Shown here: positions 12,197-24,100 of the stretch, one piece after another | How the letters are laid out: each line of letters starts with the position of its first letter | How positions within the stretch are numbered: the stretch's first letter is position 1 | Assembly (NCBI RefSeq): GCF_040807025.1 | Contig: NC_090981.1 | Coordinates: 39,845,817-39,909,816 of the forward strand | Length of the DNA: 64,000 nucleotides | Source: Struthio camelus | Lineage: Eukaryota; Chordata; Aves; Struthioniformes; Struthionidae | Direction: 5' to 3' | The notes under the pieces: model-generated | The model's input: the letters and a program-made list of their open reading frames with translations, nothing else | The model's database searches: none | What the model was told of the DNA's origin: nothing | Position numbers and translations under genes: made by a program

Positions 12197-15100
12197 CTTG
12201 TGGAGGTAAAAGAAATAGAAGCAGATCAAGTGCATAAGGAAAGAATAGAACAAGCTGGGTCTTGGTTAGTCTTATGCGCAGCTTTATGAGGTACTGAGCG
12301 AAAAGGCTTATCCTACAGAAGGACTTTCAGACAGAGGATTGTGCCAGCACTAGCAGCAGCCTTTATACTGCAATTTACACTGTAATTTAGACCTGTATCA
12401 TTAGTGGGATATAAATACAGAATTCAGTTTTTACTGAGTTCATTTGCAGACCATATTCACATTTTAGAGAGCCACTGAAATGTTAAATCCACACTTCAGA
12501 TGTTTATTCTTTTTCTTGTATATATATTCATTAAGCAAGCCACATGCTAAATGGGCATTTGGTGCATTATTTACATAATTTCCTAATATGCACTGAGCCA
12601 AAACATTTTATAAGTTCTGCTATAAGAAGGATACATTTAAAATTTTGTCCACAGGGGCAACTTTTAAATGCTCTGCCATGACTCATGATTAGGAGACTGG
12701 TAGCCACTAAACCAATGAATAAAGTGCTGCCCTAATTTACAGTACTTCCAAAGGTAATAACTGTAAGTTCTCAAATTTTCTTCAGCATTTGATCCTTCTA
12801 GGCGAAGAGATTTCTTTAACAATTAGACAACACAAGGTTTTTTTTTCAAGAAAAAATATACTTTGAATATTTATTATAATTTAATCCATTTTAACTATGC
12901 ATGCAGATCTCAAAAATCTGCTCATCTTTACCTTCATTGCCAAAGGTAAGCCTTAGACACATTTTAGCCAAACATAAAATTAGTGCACCCTCTACGTACC
13001 GTACTTTCATTCGCACTACTGTTAAACATGTATAAACACGATACACATTACAAAACGGCATCAGATTCCAACTTCAGGCAAGGTATTCTCGGGTTAAAAC
13101 TGGCATCAACACTAACATAAGATCACTCTTACAAAAAACATCACAGAGATGGCTATCAACTGCAGTGAAGAAGAAAAACAAAAAGCAAGAAGATTTTAGA
13201 AAAACACAAATTTCATCTTCATGTATCATGGAACAGTTTGTTTTTCTCAATTATTTACTCTTCTCCTCTTTTATTATTTGTATTACCGTAATATTTTTAG
13301 AAAACTGATTCACTGGGAGTTTTGTCACTGACTTTGGTGGAGGCAGTAGTAGGGCCCTGCAAAGATGCCTTATGCTTTTAGATTTTGACCATGGCTACTC
13401 TCTCCAGATATTATATTATGCTTTTTATTAGAAAAAAATGGACTTTGATTAAGTGCCTACACAAGATGCATTTACAGTTACAAGACAGTTAAAAGTAATT
13501 TTGTGTAAAATGCAGAACAGGTCATAGCTCAAATTAGATTCATAATGATCCTAAAACTAATTTGAGAAGTTTTGGATACTACCCAGTTACCACGAGGTAA
13601 TATGCAAGGAAGATAAGTTTTAGCTGCTATTTTAAAGCGTCTTTTAAAATACTAGTCTATTATTTACAATGGAATGTATTCTGGTGCTTTTGCATAGTTT
13701 GTATTGAGTTAGGACTTTAGGATTTGTCCTTCACTGAATATACAGCATTTGCATTATAACTTCAATAGACATAACCATTTTGTTACAGATAGATACTTTC
13801 ATTTTATCTGTGTATAGTATCTGTACACCAACTATCTGTGGACTACGAACGACCATATTGCACTAACTCTTTTTGTTTATCTTAGCTGTATCTCCTGCCC
13901 CATCGTATTTCTTTTGTACGGAACAATGCTGCACCAGGTTTGTGTCTTTACTCTTATGCAATAATACGTCCTCTACACCTGCCTTATTATTGAATATGCA
14001 CAAAATCAACCCTGGAGGACTTGGTTAAATATTCACTATATTAGGGTGTTTGTTATAAGAGGAATTAAAAAGTTAATGCATGAGAATAACGAACAGTGAA
14101 TTAATTTTAATATATGCTGTTATTCCAGAGAATATTTCAACATTTATACAGTATTTTTAGAAGAAATACTAAATAAATGAAAAGATGTGTACTTACAGGC
14201 TAACTATTGAGAAAAACAAGAAAAATATGATGACCTTGTGTGAATTTTCTCTCAACTGGAGTTGATGACCAGTTTAAAAGTTCTTGCTGTTGAGACTTGT
14301 ATAAATGGAGATATTTTAAAAACAGTTTGGTAGAGTGAGTTTAGACTGTAATTTGTATATACAAACTAAGACTACAGAAGACAAACTATCCAGCTGAGGT
14401 TACCTTTTATTCTCCATACTGTTATCTTTCCTGTTTACCTCATGTTGGACTAAATTTACAAAAATTTGTCATGGGATCTGTGTGACTAATGACAAGAAAA
14501 TTAGAATGTTTGCTGGTTCAGAATGTCCTGTGTGCAGGCACTACTGATGCCTACTTGTGTGCGTGAAGATCAAATTTTGCGCTCATATTGATGTGCCCTG
14601 CAAACAACATGGTGGTGAGTGGGTGGAGTTAGAGTACAGGCACTCATTTGTCATTTTCAAAGAAATTTGTGTAGGCAGCCTCCAATATGCCTCAGCAAAT
14701 TTAAACGAATGAATGGGTCATCTTAGTAATCGCTGACATTATATACTATGTGTGCATACATGAAACCATGAAATTGTTTAGTCATTCATTTCCAGTTACA
14801 AAAATGTTTCTGGAGATACAGATTAGAGAAGGAACCCCTGCAAAAGTCTCAGAAGGAAATTTCTCACAATGACGAACGTGTATCTTGGGACCTCATTCAG
14901 AAAGAGCTTTGATAAACAGTTTGATTGAATAATTTGTGCCTCTCCAAGATTTAAAAAGTCAAACACACAAAAAGTCATTATTTGTCTGTATTGTTAAAGC
15001 ATTATATTATCCACAGACTTCTTAATGGCAGACCTACTGCAGTCAATTGAGACAACGGAGAGCCCAGGGCCCAATCCATCAAGGTGCCAGCCATCTCATG

Positions 15101-17756
15101 TGCAAAGAGCGCCACTGGTTCCAACTGAGGGGTCAAAAGGACTGAAAATATTATCTGTCTTCCAGAGGTCCTGAAGAGCTTACAAGGTTATGTACTTAAA
15201 TAAATGAGTAGTCCCATTAAAATAATTTTACACATCTGAAGGACCGTAGTGAATGGTCCCTTAGTTAACAGTTCATGGGAGTAATGTGGTTCCCATAGGA
15301 AGGTACATATTACTATCCTGTCAGTTCTGAGAACTGTGGTTGGTATCCATATGTCATTTTAAAATAAGCTTTTTTAAAATGAATATTTCAATGAAATAAA
15401 AGAAGAAAAAGCATGCAATTAAAACATGTAATTAATGTGACTTTAATATGCGATGAAAAGTTTCAAGAAATTATTCACTTAACATCCTCACCACCCAGTC
15501 CTACATGTATTTTATACCTGAATGTCCTCTCAGGAGAACCCTGCTAGGGAAGACATGCTAGTTTAACCCTACGCTGACTGAGGCTGCTGCTGATGACATT
15601 TTCAAATTAACTATTTAACTTGCAAGTACTTGAATCCAAATGAGTACAGCACTCAGAGTGTTCACATATGCTAATACCTTCCATTTAAGGTTTGGGCAAT
15701 TAATGTTGGAGAAAAACGCAAGTAACAGTGTAAAAGTATCACAAAAAGTATCAAATTTTGCATATTCAAATGTGTACAGCCATATAATCATTCATTATTT
15801 TCCTGAGTCAGTCAGCAATTTTTGAAGCTTTTAAAAATTAGGTAGTGTTGTCATCACTGCTGTAGTTTATTATGGTTATAAATTAGGACTGGTGAACATG
15901 TCTTGGCTGTATACCTGAACACTTGCCCTGAAACACCGTTGGCCTCTGTCTCATCTGTGTCCCACAACCGGCATAGTCAGAAGCATGTGCCAGGCAAATT
16001 ACTGTAGGAACTCTCACTCCATTCCCCTAAATATGACTGTACTGACTAAAAAGACAAAAAAGGACAGAAAGAGAAATAGGTCAGCATGATCATCTTAGCC
16101 AGTAATAGGGTATTTTCCAGAAACTGCACAAGGGGACAGTGAGATTTTTCTTAAAGGGCAATGGCAGCATTTCTGCTTTCTATTTAGGCAGCTTCCAGAC
16201 ATTCAAAAATATCTCAGCGATGTTTCATTTGTGTAATCGTAATTTTTATTTAAACAAAGTAAGAACATTCATTCATCAGTTCAAATTAAGTTCAGAGGCA
16301 CTTAAAATGTGTCTCTTTGATCACCCCCCAAAAAGGAGGCTTTATATAAATCTGAGGGGTCAAGGGCAAGTATTCCCATTCACTCTACCAAATGGTAAAA
16401 ATATTCTTCACTACTGGAAGACAAATAGCCCTTGATCAACTGTTTGTGTTCAGGACTTTTTATGGTTAATACAGAGTATATAATGTATAAATACTGTTTC
16501 ATTCAAAAAGTTGATCAGGACGAACAGTTTGCTGTCTATAGCATAGCAAGAGAAGCTGATTGTCTTGCTTTGTCCCTCATGAATTGGTTGCCCTCACAGT
16601 CCTCATAATACTCCTCCTCACACCTTCTTCCCCAACACACACACACCCACAGGCATATTCATTTCAATATTCATCTTCTCCTCCTTTTCCCTTATTAGGG
16701 ATGCTGGGGAGGACTGAGCCACTGCTGCATCCTTATTAGATACCAAGAGACTGCTGTAGACAGACTCTTCAGTGTAGGCTGAAAATAGAAAACATGTTTG
16801 GGGCACTAGTACGCTAAGACTAACACGGTTATTGCACAGAGAATGCTGTGTTTCTTTCAGGGCCGTATCCGGCCAGGCACTGAGCCCTTCCCCAGCAACT
16901 GGGACTGCTCCCGTGGTAAAATGTGCATCTGTCCTTTGAGCACTTCCTTAGCATGAGCTGCACTAATAATCAGCACTTTGCAGGACAAAGCTTTTCAGTT
17001 CTTTGATTTCTCAGTATGTATGAGCACATTGGTATGGGTATGCTTGCCTGCTTTCTGGTCACAAATGCTCTGATGCTGTAAAATATAAAGTGAAAGAGAG
17101 GGGGAAAAGAGCAGCTGCCAGTAGTTTAAGTGGTATAGTTTTGTGTGCTCTGTTTTGCTTCCTCCCTTTTGTCACGACCCTTATGTATGTCCAGGTTAGG
17201 GCCTTGCTAAATAGGCCCATTATTTTTAAGAGGACAGCACGGCAAAGGTTTGTGCATGCATAACATGCTTTGTAAGCCGTACAAAGAGTTAATCCCCCTT
17301 TCAAGAAGCCTTCAGAGAACTCAGATGGCATGAGGCCAATAAAACCAACCTCCCCCCTCCCCGAAACCTCTAAACCCTAAAAATTATGTAGAAGCCACTT
17401 CAAGCAACCTAGATCCAGCGTTAAGATCAGGGTAAGGAACCAACTAAAGTTCTCAGATATATGACAATAAAGGTGTCCAACTACCTGACTGTTCACATGT
17501 ATACGTGTGCATGTATGTGCTTATATATAAAAATTCCACTCAGTATTTCTCAATTTTGCTCGGTTTCTGAGAGGCAAGGAAGGACATTTTGGGCATCTCT
17601 CTTTGTTCGGAGGAGGGCGGCGGCAAGAGCCGATGCCTCTGCGCGAACAACATCCCTGACTTTGCCATGCCGCCGCTCCCAGGTAACCTCTGGTTACGCT
17701 CCGGGAAGCCAGGAGAGCCTGGAGACTTTCCTCCTTTCCCCGCAGAAAAGAGGAAA

Positions 17757-17763
17757 ACTCACC
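17757..17763 (-). other. Candidate splice donor, minus strand
   Basis: On the minus strand the sequence reads GGGCGG|GTGAGTTTTCC, a near-consensus donor. It is preceded by GC-rich sequence that would be a first exon. I found no plus-strand donor of equal quality in the island; the nearest is CCCAG|GTAACC near 17,681. This weakly favours a minus-strand transcript starting inside the island. Confidence 0.3.
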
Positions 17764-17915
17764 CGCCCAACTCTCCGGGGCAGCCCCGGGCGCTGCCGCG
17801 GCCTGCGTCGGGGCCGGCCGCCGCTCACGGCCCCGCGCCCCCGGCCCGCGCTCACCCCCCACCCCGGGCGCCTCCCCACCCCCGGGGCACCCCCGGCACA
17901 GCCGCCCCCCGCGGC

Positions 17916-17965
17916 GGGCCGGGCCGGGCCGAGCCGGGCCGGGCCGGGCCGGGCCGGGCCGGGCA
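17916..17965. repeat. GGGCC pentanucleotide tandem repeat, 10 units
   Basis: Ten consecutive five-base units, eight exactly GGGCC, the fourth GAGCC and the tenth GGGCA. The tract sits in the CpG island and could fold into G-rich secondary structure or form RNA-DNA hybrids. The interruption suggests moderate stability. Length may vary between individuals, and such tracts are often collapsed in assemblies. Confidence 0.9.
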
Positions 17966-18249
17966 GGCCGGGCGCGGCCCTCGCGCGGCTGGCGGCCGTT
18001 TAGCGGCGCCAGCGTCGGAGGGAGGTGCGCGCAGCGCGCACAGGGCAAGTTTGATGTTGACAAACTTCTTGTGGCAGCGAGACTGTGTCAGCACAACTTC
18101 CAGGAGGATGAGAGAGCAGCTCCTCGCAGGGCCGGCGGGAGGCGGCCGCGGGGACGGAACAGCAAATGCTATTCAGCCCGAGCAGTTTCAAGCCGCCCAT
18201 GCTGGGGAATTACTGTAGTCTAGCTACGGCTCTTAGCGCTGGCGCTGGC

Positions 18250-18322
18250 TGTGTGTGCGTGTGTATGTGTGTGTGTGTGCGCGTGCGTGTGTGTGTGTGA
18301 GTGCGGGTGCGTGTGTGCGCGC
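18250..18322. repeat. Alternating GT/GC tract in CpG island
   Basis: About 70 bp of mostly alternating purine-pyrimidine sequence (TG with CG steps and single interruptions). Such tracts favour left-handed Z-DNA under negative supercoiling. This one lies between the C-rich and G-rich halves of the island. Confidence 0.85.
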
Positions 18323-18830
18323 CGGGGCGGGCGGGGGAGCCGAGCGGCAGCCCGCGCGTGGCCGCGGCGGGGCCCCGCGCACCGCGGAGGCCGGCGGAGG
18401 CGGCGGGCGGGCGGGGGCGCCGCGCCGAGGCCGCCGGGGCGGCGGGGGGGGGGGAGAGGGGGAAGAGGTTGGGGGTAGGGGCAGCCCCCAACTTCCCCGC
18501 ACCCGAAAAACTCCCTCTTTTGTTCCCCGATAGGACTCTCCCCAAAAAAAATGCGTGCTCGGGCAGACTGACAGCTGGGGTCAAGAAACAGCTGCTGGAG
18601 TTAATGTTTCTTCCTCCCACTTCGTCTGATGGCGGTGCCCTGCCAAGACAAAGTGAGAGCGGGAGGGAGCGCGCTGCTCCCACCGCCCCCGGGCGGGCGC
18701 CGGCCGGGCCTCCGCGCGCGGCCCGCTCCGGGCGGCCGCCGAGCCCGCGCTGCCACGGCGACGGGGCCGGCGACGGGGCCCGGCCCAGCCGGCGGGCCGG
18801 GGCAGGCGCGCACGCAGGGACAGCGTCGAC

Positions 18831-18840
18831 CTATATATAT
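18831..18840 (+). promoter_or_regulatory. TATA-like box
   Basis: CTATATATAT stands alone in otherwise GC-rich sequence, followed by GTCTGCCGCTG and a CT-rich tract. If functional, plus-strand transcription would begin around 18,860-18,870. The box is nearly symmetrical, so direction is not decided by it alone. A second AT run, TATATAAAAA, is present at 17,524-17,533 at the left edge of the island. Confidence 0.3.
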
Positions 18841-19562
18841 GTCTGCCGCTGTCTTTTTCCTCCTCTCTCCTCTCTCTCTCCTCCAAAAATCTGACAGGCA
18901 TAGGAAAAAATTGCATTTGTTTGCAAGGGCTGATTCACGCTGCGGATCGTTACCCGGCAAGGGCTGCCAAAAAGTCGGCTTGTTTGCTAAGCGACTGGCC
19001 CAAGCCGCGAAACTTCCTGCCCAAAATCCGGATCCGCGCCGCCGCGAAGTTTGGGGCGGCCGGGTCCGGGCTTTGGGGGCGGCCGGCGGCGGCGGCGGCG
19101 GCCCCTGCGCTGACCCCGGCCTGGCGCGGACATTCCTCCCCCGCCGGCGCCCGGCCGCGGCCGCGGCCGCCACCGCCCCGCCCCGCCCGCCGGGCGGCAA
19201 CGGCTCCGCGCGCGCCCCGCGGGCGGCAACGGCTCCGCGCGCGCGCGCGCCCCCCGCCGCCGCCGGCCGGGCCTGCGCTCCCCGCAGGCGGTGGGACAGG
19301 TGCCGGCGAGGCTCCCTCCCGGCGAGGTGGCTTCGCGCCCGCCACTGGCAGCAGGGCTTTTCCCTCAAAGGACGGTGGAGGGTTTGTCGCCGGAGACTTG
19401 TGTGAAGGCGCGGGTGCGCCGGCAGGCCTCAGCGCACGCTGAGCTTCTCTCCTAGCGCGACGTGGAGGCCCCCTTCTCGCACGCAGTAAAGCCCACGCTG
19501 CCCAGGGCCCGGCTGACAAAGAGCCTGGAGAGCAACTGGTGCAAGCGTCGCTCCCTGCCCAA

Positions 19563-19617
19563 GGGCCACATCCTGCCCCCAAGGAAGTCAGTGGAGTTTC
19601 CCTGAATTTGGTGGACC
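19563..19617. mobile_element. Palindromic MITE-like remnant
   Basis: Starts GGGCCACATCCTGCCC, contains a GGAAGTCAGTGGAGTTTCCC core and ends TGAATTTGGTGGACC. This matches the GGGCCAAATTCTGCC...GAAGTCAATGGAG...GAATTTGGCC layout of the elements at 2813 and 40,255. It lies just outside the right edge of the CpG island. Confidence 0.4.
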
Positions 19618-20530
19618 TGAAGGTAGTTTGGGTTTAGATGTGCTATGGGGCTGGTCCTCTTTGAAGGCACAGTGGTTCAAGTTTCAAAAATAGTTTTTCG
19701 GATACCTCCTCAGAGGCATATATTTGAATTCTGAAGAATGTTCGATGTCTAGCAACGGCCACTGACTCAGCTGCTCAACACTTTGAAAACCAGGCTCTTA
19801 AATATAAGAGCCTATCTTTGAGCACCCGTTTTTTTAATGTTGGGCAGTATTTCATGTCAGCGAATAGTAACATTGAGTCACTCTGTTTTTCCCAGTAAAG
19901 AGTAGACTGCCCCTCCTTTCACAGGTTATTCATGTCAGATTAGTCCTGCTATCTACAGAGTTATGGTTGCCATTAACTGCAGTATTCTGATATTTCATCA
20001 TCACATCAACCACTGCTTAATGTCATGACACATTTTACTGTGTTGTGACCCAGCTTTATCATGTGAAGATGTTGCATTGACTCTTATGTATCTTTAGAAT
20101 ATTTATTTATTCACCATTGCTACAGAGATGTCTAGTCATACATGAAATAAACACATCACGAGTACTATTGACGTGCTGCAAACATAGCTTGTGAGAGACT
20201 CATTACAATCAGAGCTGTCCAGTAAGCCCTGCTGCCTCCTGGCTAGCTGGCCTATTTCATTTCTTCCCTAATTCCCTGTCCAGGATGGTTCACTATTCCA
20301 GCCTATTGCTTTATATCATTCTGTGAACTCCGCTCCGTCTGCTGCTTTTTCCAGACTGGTCCATTTTGCTCTTTCAGCCGTATTCTCCACACAGCTCTTT
20401 GCCTGACTCCACTCCTTGCTGTTAATTAATGCCTCAGTTTTTTGCTATCTAAGAAAGATAACACTTTGATTAGATACACACACATGCACATATACCAACA
20501 TTAACTCTTCTGTTTCTGAAGAATAAATGA

Positions 20531-20604
20531 CATGAAATCCAGATGAGATCCAAATATCAATTAGAAAATTCCCATTGACTTCAGTGAGATCAAGATTTCA
20601 CATG
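20531..20604. mobile_element. Palindromic MITE-like element
   Basis: CATGAAATCCAGATGAGATC at the left is matched by an imperfect inverted copy at the right (GTGAGATCAAGATTTCACATG, one base longer than shown limits allow for exact pairing). The centre carries CCCATTGACTTCAGTG. It has the same architecture as the other palindromic elements here but a different terminal sequence (TGAAATCC...), suggesting a related subfamily. Confidence 0.5.
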
Positions 20605-21108
20605 TGGTACCCCGAGCTTTATGCCTTTTACATTCTCCCATCAAACAGTAATTTCTATTTATCCTAATTCACCCTTCCTATTTAATTCCATAATTCTGAT
20701 GAATTTCATCAGAAAGATATTTCATTTACTCTGAGGAGTTTTCTCAGCCAAATCTTTGCTACTGCAACGTATACAAAACTGAATTTTCATTCTTTCTTTT
20801 TTCACACTTTTCTACAACCTCAGAAGAATTAACACCTTTGATCTTGCTATTTGGAGACTTTTATTTCAGACACTCAAGTTGCAGTTCATGACAATTAGCT
20901 CCTTGAGTTTTTCTTTTTTCATGCAGGTAGCTTCCAAACATTGGCCACTCTATGGCCAATTTTTTCTCAGGTTTAAATAACATGGAACTTGGAACAAGAG
21001 GTGGAGGGTAAATCGAGGAGGAATTTGGTCTAGAAGCTCCATGAAGCTCTAAACTATTATTTCCAAATGGCCTGAAGGTCATGAGAAATCATCCGCTTCT
21101 AAGGCTTA

Positions 21109-21165
21109 GTGGGACAGCACAGTGATTTAGCACATCAGAACCCTGAGTTTGGGAATTTGCTTCTA
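21109..21165 (+). repeat. Possible tRNA-derived SINE head
   Basis: GGACAGCACAGTGATTTAGC followed by CCCTGAGTTTGGGAATTTGC resembles the A-box/B-box head of MIR-type SINEs (CAGTGGTTA...GGGTTCGAATCC). No MIR core follows clearly. The match is short and degraded. Confidence 0.25.
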
Positions 21166-24100
21166 AGTCAAATGGGAGTAGGAGAGAAAGAGTGTTTTCA
21201 TCCTCAGGCGGGGGAGAGACAAGCTCTGACATGTACTGTTTTAATTTTGCATTTGGAGGAGCTGTTTGCAGTGTCTTTTGATAATCCTGGGAGAAGCCAG
21301 TTGTCCTACAGAAGCCTGCAGAGGAGCTGTGCAAGCATCTCCATTTGCAGGGTAAGAAGGGAATTTATGAGGAATTGGTGGGCTTCCTATATGCAGTCTT
21401 AATGCCTGCAGCCAAATAATTCTTCATGTTACATCTTTGGAAATTCGCACAACATAACTGAAAAGTGAATCTTTACTTTTGGGGGTTGTTATTTTAATGC
21501 TTGTCTGAGCCTTTTAAGTTATTCACAACTAAAAATCAGTCATTTTAAGATAATATTTCCAAAAAGTATATGATCTTGTTGCACTAGCAGAAGCCAGGCA
21601 GCATTTTGGACAGTTATGTCTGCATAGAGATTGCTCAGTGCAGTTCAAGCCTCCCTTGGTATGTCAAAGCTGATTCCATTGTTTCTGGCTGCAAAAAGAT
21701 TGAGAGCTTCTCTTCCCACTGTCTGATACATAAGAACAGTGGGTCAGTCAATGAAAACGAAAGTTTACAAGTTCACTACCAATGAAAGAAAATATTATAT
21801 CAAACTACATGATTTCAGACAGAGGAACTCACTGCCGCTATAGATGATCAAGGTCAAGAACTTCCCAAAATACAAAGAGAAAAGCCCTACCTTTTAAATG
21901 GGTAACAAGAACATTCAAATCTATAGTAGTTAAAGTAAAACAAATACGTACAGAAGGAGATACAAAACCTGAGGTTCCAGATCCTTACTCAATCTGAAAA
22001 TAAACACGAGATACAGATAGATACTCTGCAGATTATGACACATCTTTACTGAGGATTCCTTGAACTTTTATTTGAAGTATCTGATTCTAGCTCCTACTGA
22101 GACAGATTAAAGAGCTGAACAGAATAGGTCTCATCCCTAAATGATACACCTATGTTTGTTTTGAACTAAGAGATTGCAAATTAATGACTTGTTTCAAACA
22201 ATGTGTGGCCATGTGGCCAATGTGTAACATTTTCACTTCCACAGTGACACTTTGTTAAGCATGATTACCTTAGGATGTAAGGCACATGAACAAGTTACCA
22301 CACGCACGGTAAGTTAGGGTGTGAATTTATAACAGTCAGCTACTGTGGTGGAACTGCCGCTGTGTGTGCATAATATAAGGGGTAAGCTACTTCAGATTAC
22401 CTCACTGTTATCCCTGAGTAGAGGTGTGCACACAAGCTGTTATTGTGGAGTAGGTAACGCACTGCATTCACAGTTTCCCTTTACCCTATGTTCAGGGCCA
22501 AGACAAGGTTCTTCCAGCCTACTGAAGCGTTGGAGATGCAGACACCTACCACACTTTGCTTAAGGCTGCTGGCAGAGAGCAGGCTATGAATGGCCTGCTT
22601 TGATTCTTCCTGCTGAAGCACAAAGTAGATAGCCAGAGAAGTCAACCCATTGAACTGGGCAAACAAAGCCAAGGTAGCCTGAAATAATATTTTATCCAAC
22701 TATGTGCCTACCCCTATGCAGGAGATAACGGAACACCTCTGCTTTAAGCCATCCTCATTCTGTGAAGTCTGTACTTCACAGTGGGTAGTCTGCTGGACTG
22801 TGAACAGGGCTGGCTAAAGTGCAGGTGCATTTCTGCTCTCTTATAGACTGCTGCCTCCCTCATCCTGTAGTTTTTTAGCTGTCTGCTGGTCCAGCTGATC
22901 TGCCCACTACAGCATTTCTTGAGTGCACAGTCTGATGTAGAAAAGACATACATAACTGCTGTTATGGAACAGGTGAGAGTATCTTTCTAATTTCTAATTT
23001 CCATGTTTGTACCAAGCGAAAAAGAAAAATAGAGAAATGATAACCACTAATCTTGACAACGCATTTTTCAGTATATCTCACTGTGCTGCTCAGATTTACC
23101 CCAACATAAGCAGCAGAAATACACATTTTAGGACACCAAATTCAACCTGCGTAGATGACTGTTACAGGGCACAAGGTTGTTGCTTATCCAGTTAGTTGTT
23201 ACTGAGATTTTTGCCGTGATTGTGACAGGTGGGGTTGCACCTTTTATCAGTACACTGAACTAATGCTGTGTGCCAAATGCTGCAGTAAATCTTCGCCAAA
23301 CCAAAACTTGTTCTAATATCCATAGGAGATGATGTCTCCCACTAGCTTTGTTTCTACAGTTTCATCCAGTAATCTGAAGTTTCATTAGTGTATTAGGACA
23401 CAAATTAGTGGACTCAGTCTTCAGCATTGACTGATACAGCAGGGAAGTCACAGCTGGCCACATGATATTTTTCCCCTCCATTATCCTGGGGTTGCCCCCA
23501 AGGAAAGATAGGTATAACTGATATTTAAGTGATGCAGAGTAATTGTGCCCTCTGATTGAATGGAGATAGCTGAAAAATTTTACAAAGCACCTAAGGAACT
23601 TAAGCGCTTTATGATACTACCACATATATTTTTTCAGTGTTTTAAGCAGCCCTCCTCATTCCCAGCCCTTGTTCTTGTGCCGCCCACTGCATTGTGCTGG
23701 CACAGCTGTTTGTTTGGCTGTGGGCGGCCCAGGGGTGGGAAGAAGCAGCTGGAGGGGTGGGAGAGCTGCTTATACCGGCTTAAGCAGCTCTGCCATCAAA
23801 TGTGTAACCATGGCCTAAGATCCCCTGAAGTTCCTTAGAAGGCTAAGCTGTCCGATTTTCAGATCTCATCTGAATTGCCCCAGTATTTTTTTGTACTTTA
23901 GGTAGGTGGTAACTGTAGTATTTCAGATGCCATTGTATGCTAATTGTTGGTAAATGTTGTCTTATTCATGGTGACTGCTCTGTATCAGTTTTCATTAGAA
24001 ATGTAACATACACTGGAAGCATAGAAAAACAGCAACAGCAGCAATTATGCATGTGATCATCACAGAGAGTGTCAAAATCTTGCCTCAATAAAGCCTGAGT

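Larger units (their letters stand above)
8871..17569. other. Long non-coding stretch, no gene recognised
   Basis: About 8.7 kb of AT-rich single-copy-looking DNA. Its longest frames are under 100 codons and match nothing I know. It holds a perfect hairpin (10,653-10,691), a 10-bp inverted repeat (11,726-11,773) and a weak minus-strand exon candidate (12,101-12,196). A short CA run lies at about 16,636-16,650. The last kilobase leads into the CpG island and may include promoter-proximal sequence. Confidence 0.45.
17570..19470. promoter_or_regulatory. CpG island, probable promoter
   Basis: A sharp change from AT-rich flanks to very GC-rich sequence with abundant CpG dinucleotides and many GGGCGG/CCGCCC boxes. 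In vertebrates an isolated island of this size almost always marks a promoter. Long frames are open in all directions here, but only because GC-rich DNA has few stops. Their predicted peptides are low-complexity Pro/Arg/Ala/Gly and are not proposed as genes. The plus strand is C-rich at about 17,761-17,880 (about 40 C against 13 G in 17,821-17,880) and G-rich at about 18,300-18,480. That fits transcription leaving in both directions. The associated gene is not identified. Confidence 0.85.

Noticed and set aside
12851-12943. Splice-like pair (TTTTTTTTCAAG acceptor, CCAAAG|GTAAGC donor), plus strand
   Set aside because: Comparable pairs occur several times in the window by chance, and this one has no open frame or CpG support.
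17461-19582. Many overlapping long frames on both strands in the GC-rich region, up to 258 codons
   Set aside because: GC-rich DNA has few stop codons. The peptides are low-complexity Pro/Arg/Ala/Gly, open frames overlap on both strands, and none resembles a known protein.
20427-20470. GCCTCAGTTTTTTGCTATCT resembling the MIR GCCTCAGTTTCCTCATCTG stretch
   Set aside because: A single short match with no supporting flanking MIR sequence.
22192-22222. TGGCCATGTGGCCA small palindrome-like duplication
   Set aside because: Too short to distinguish from chance.
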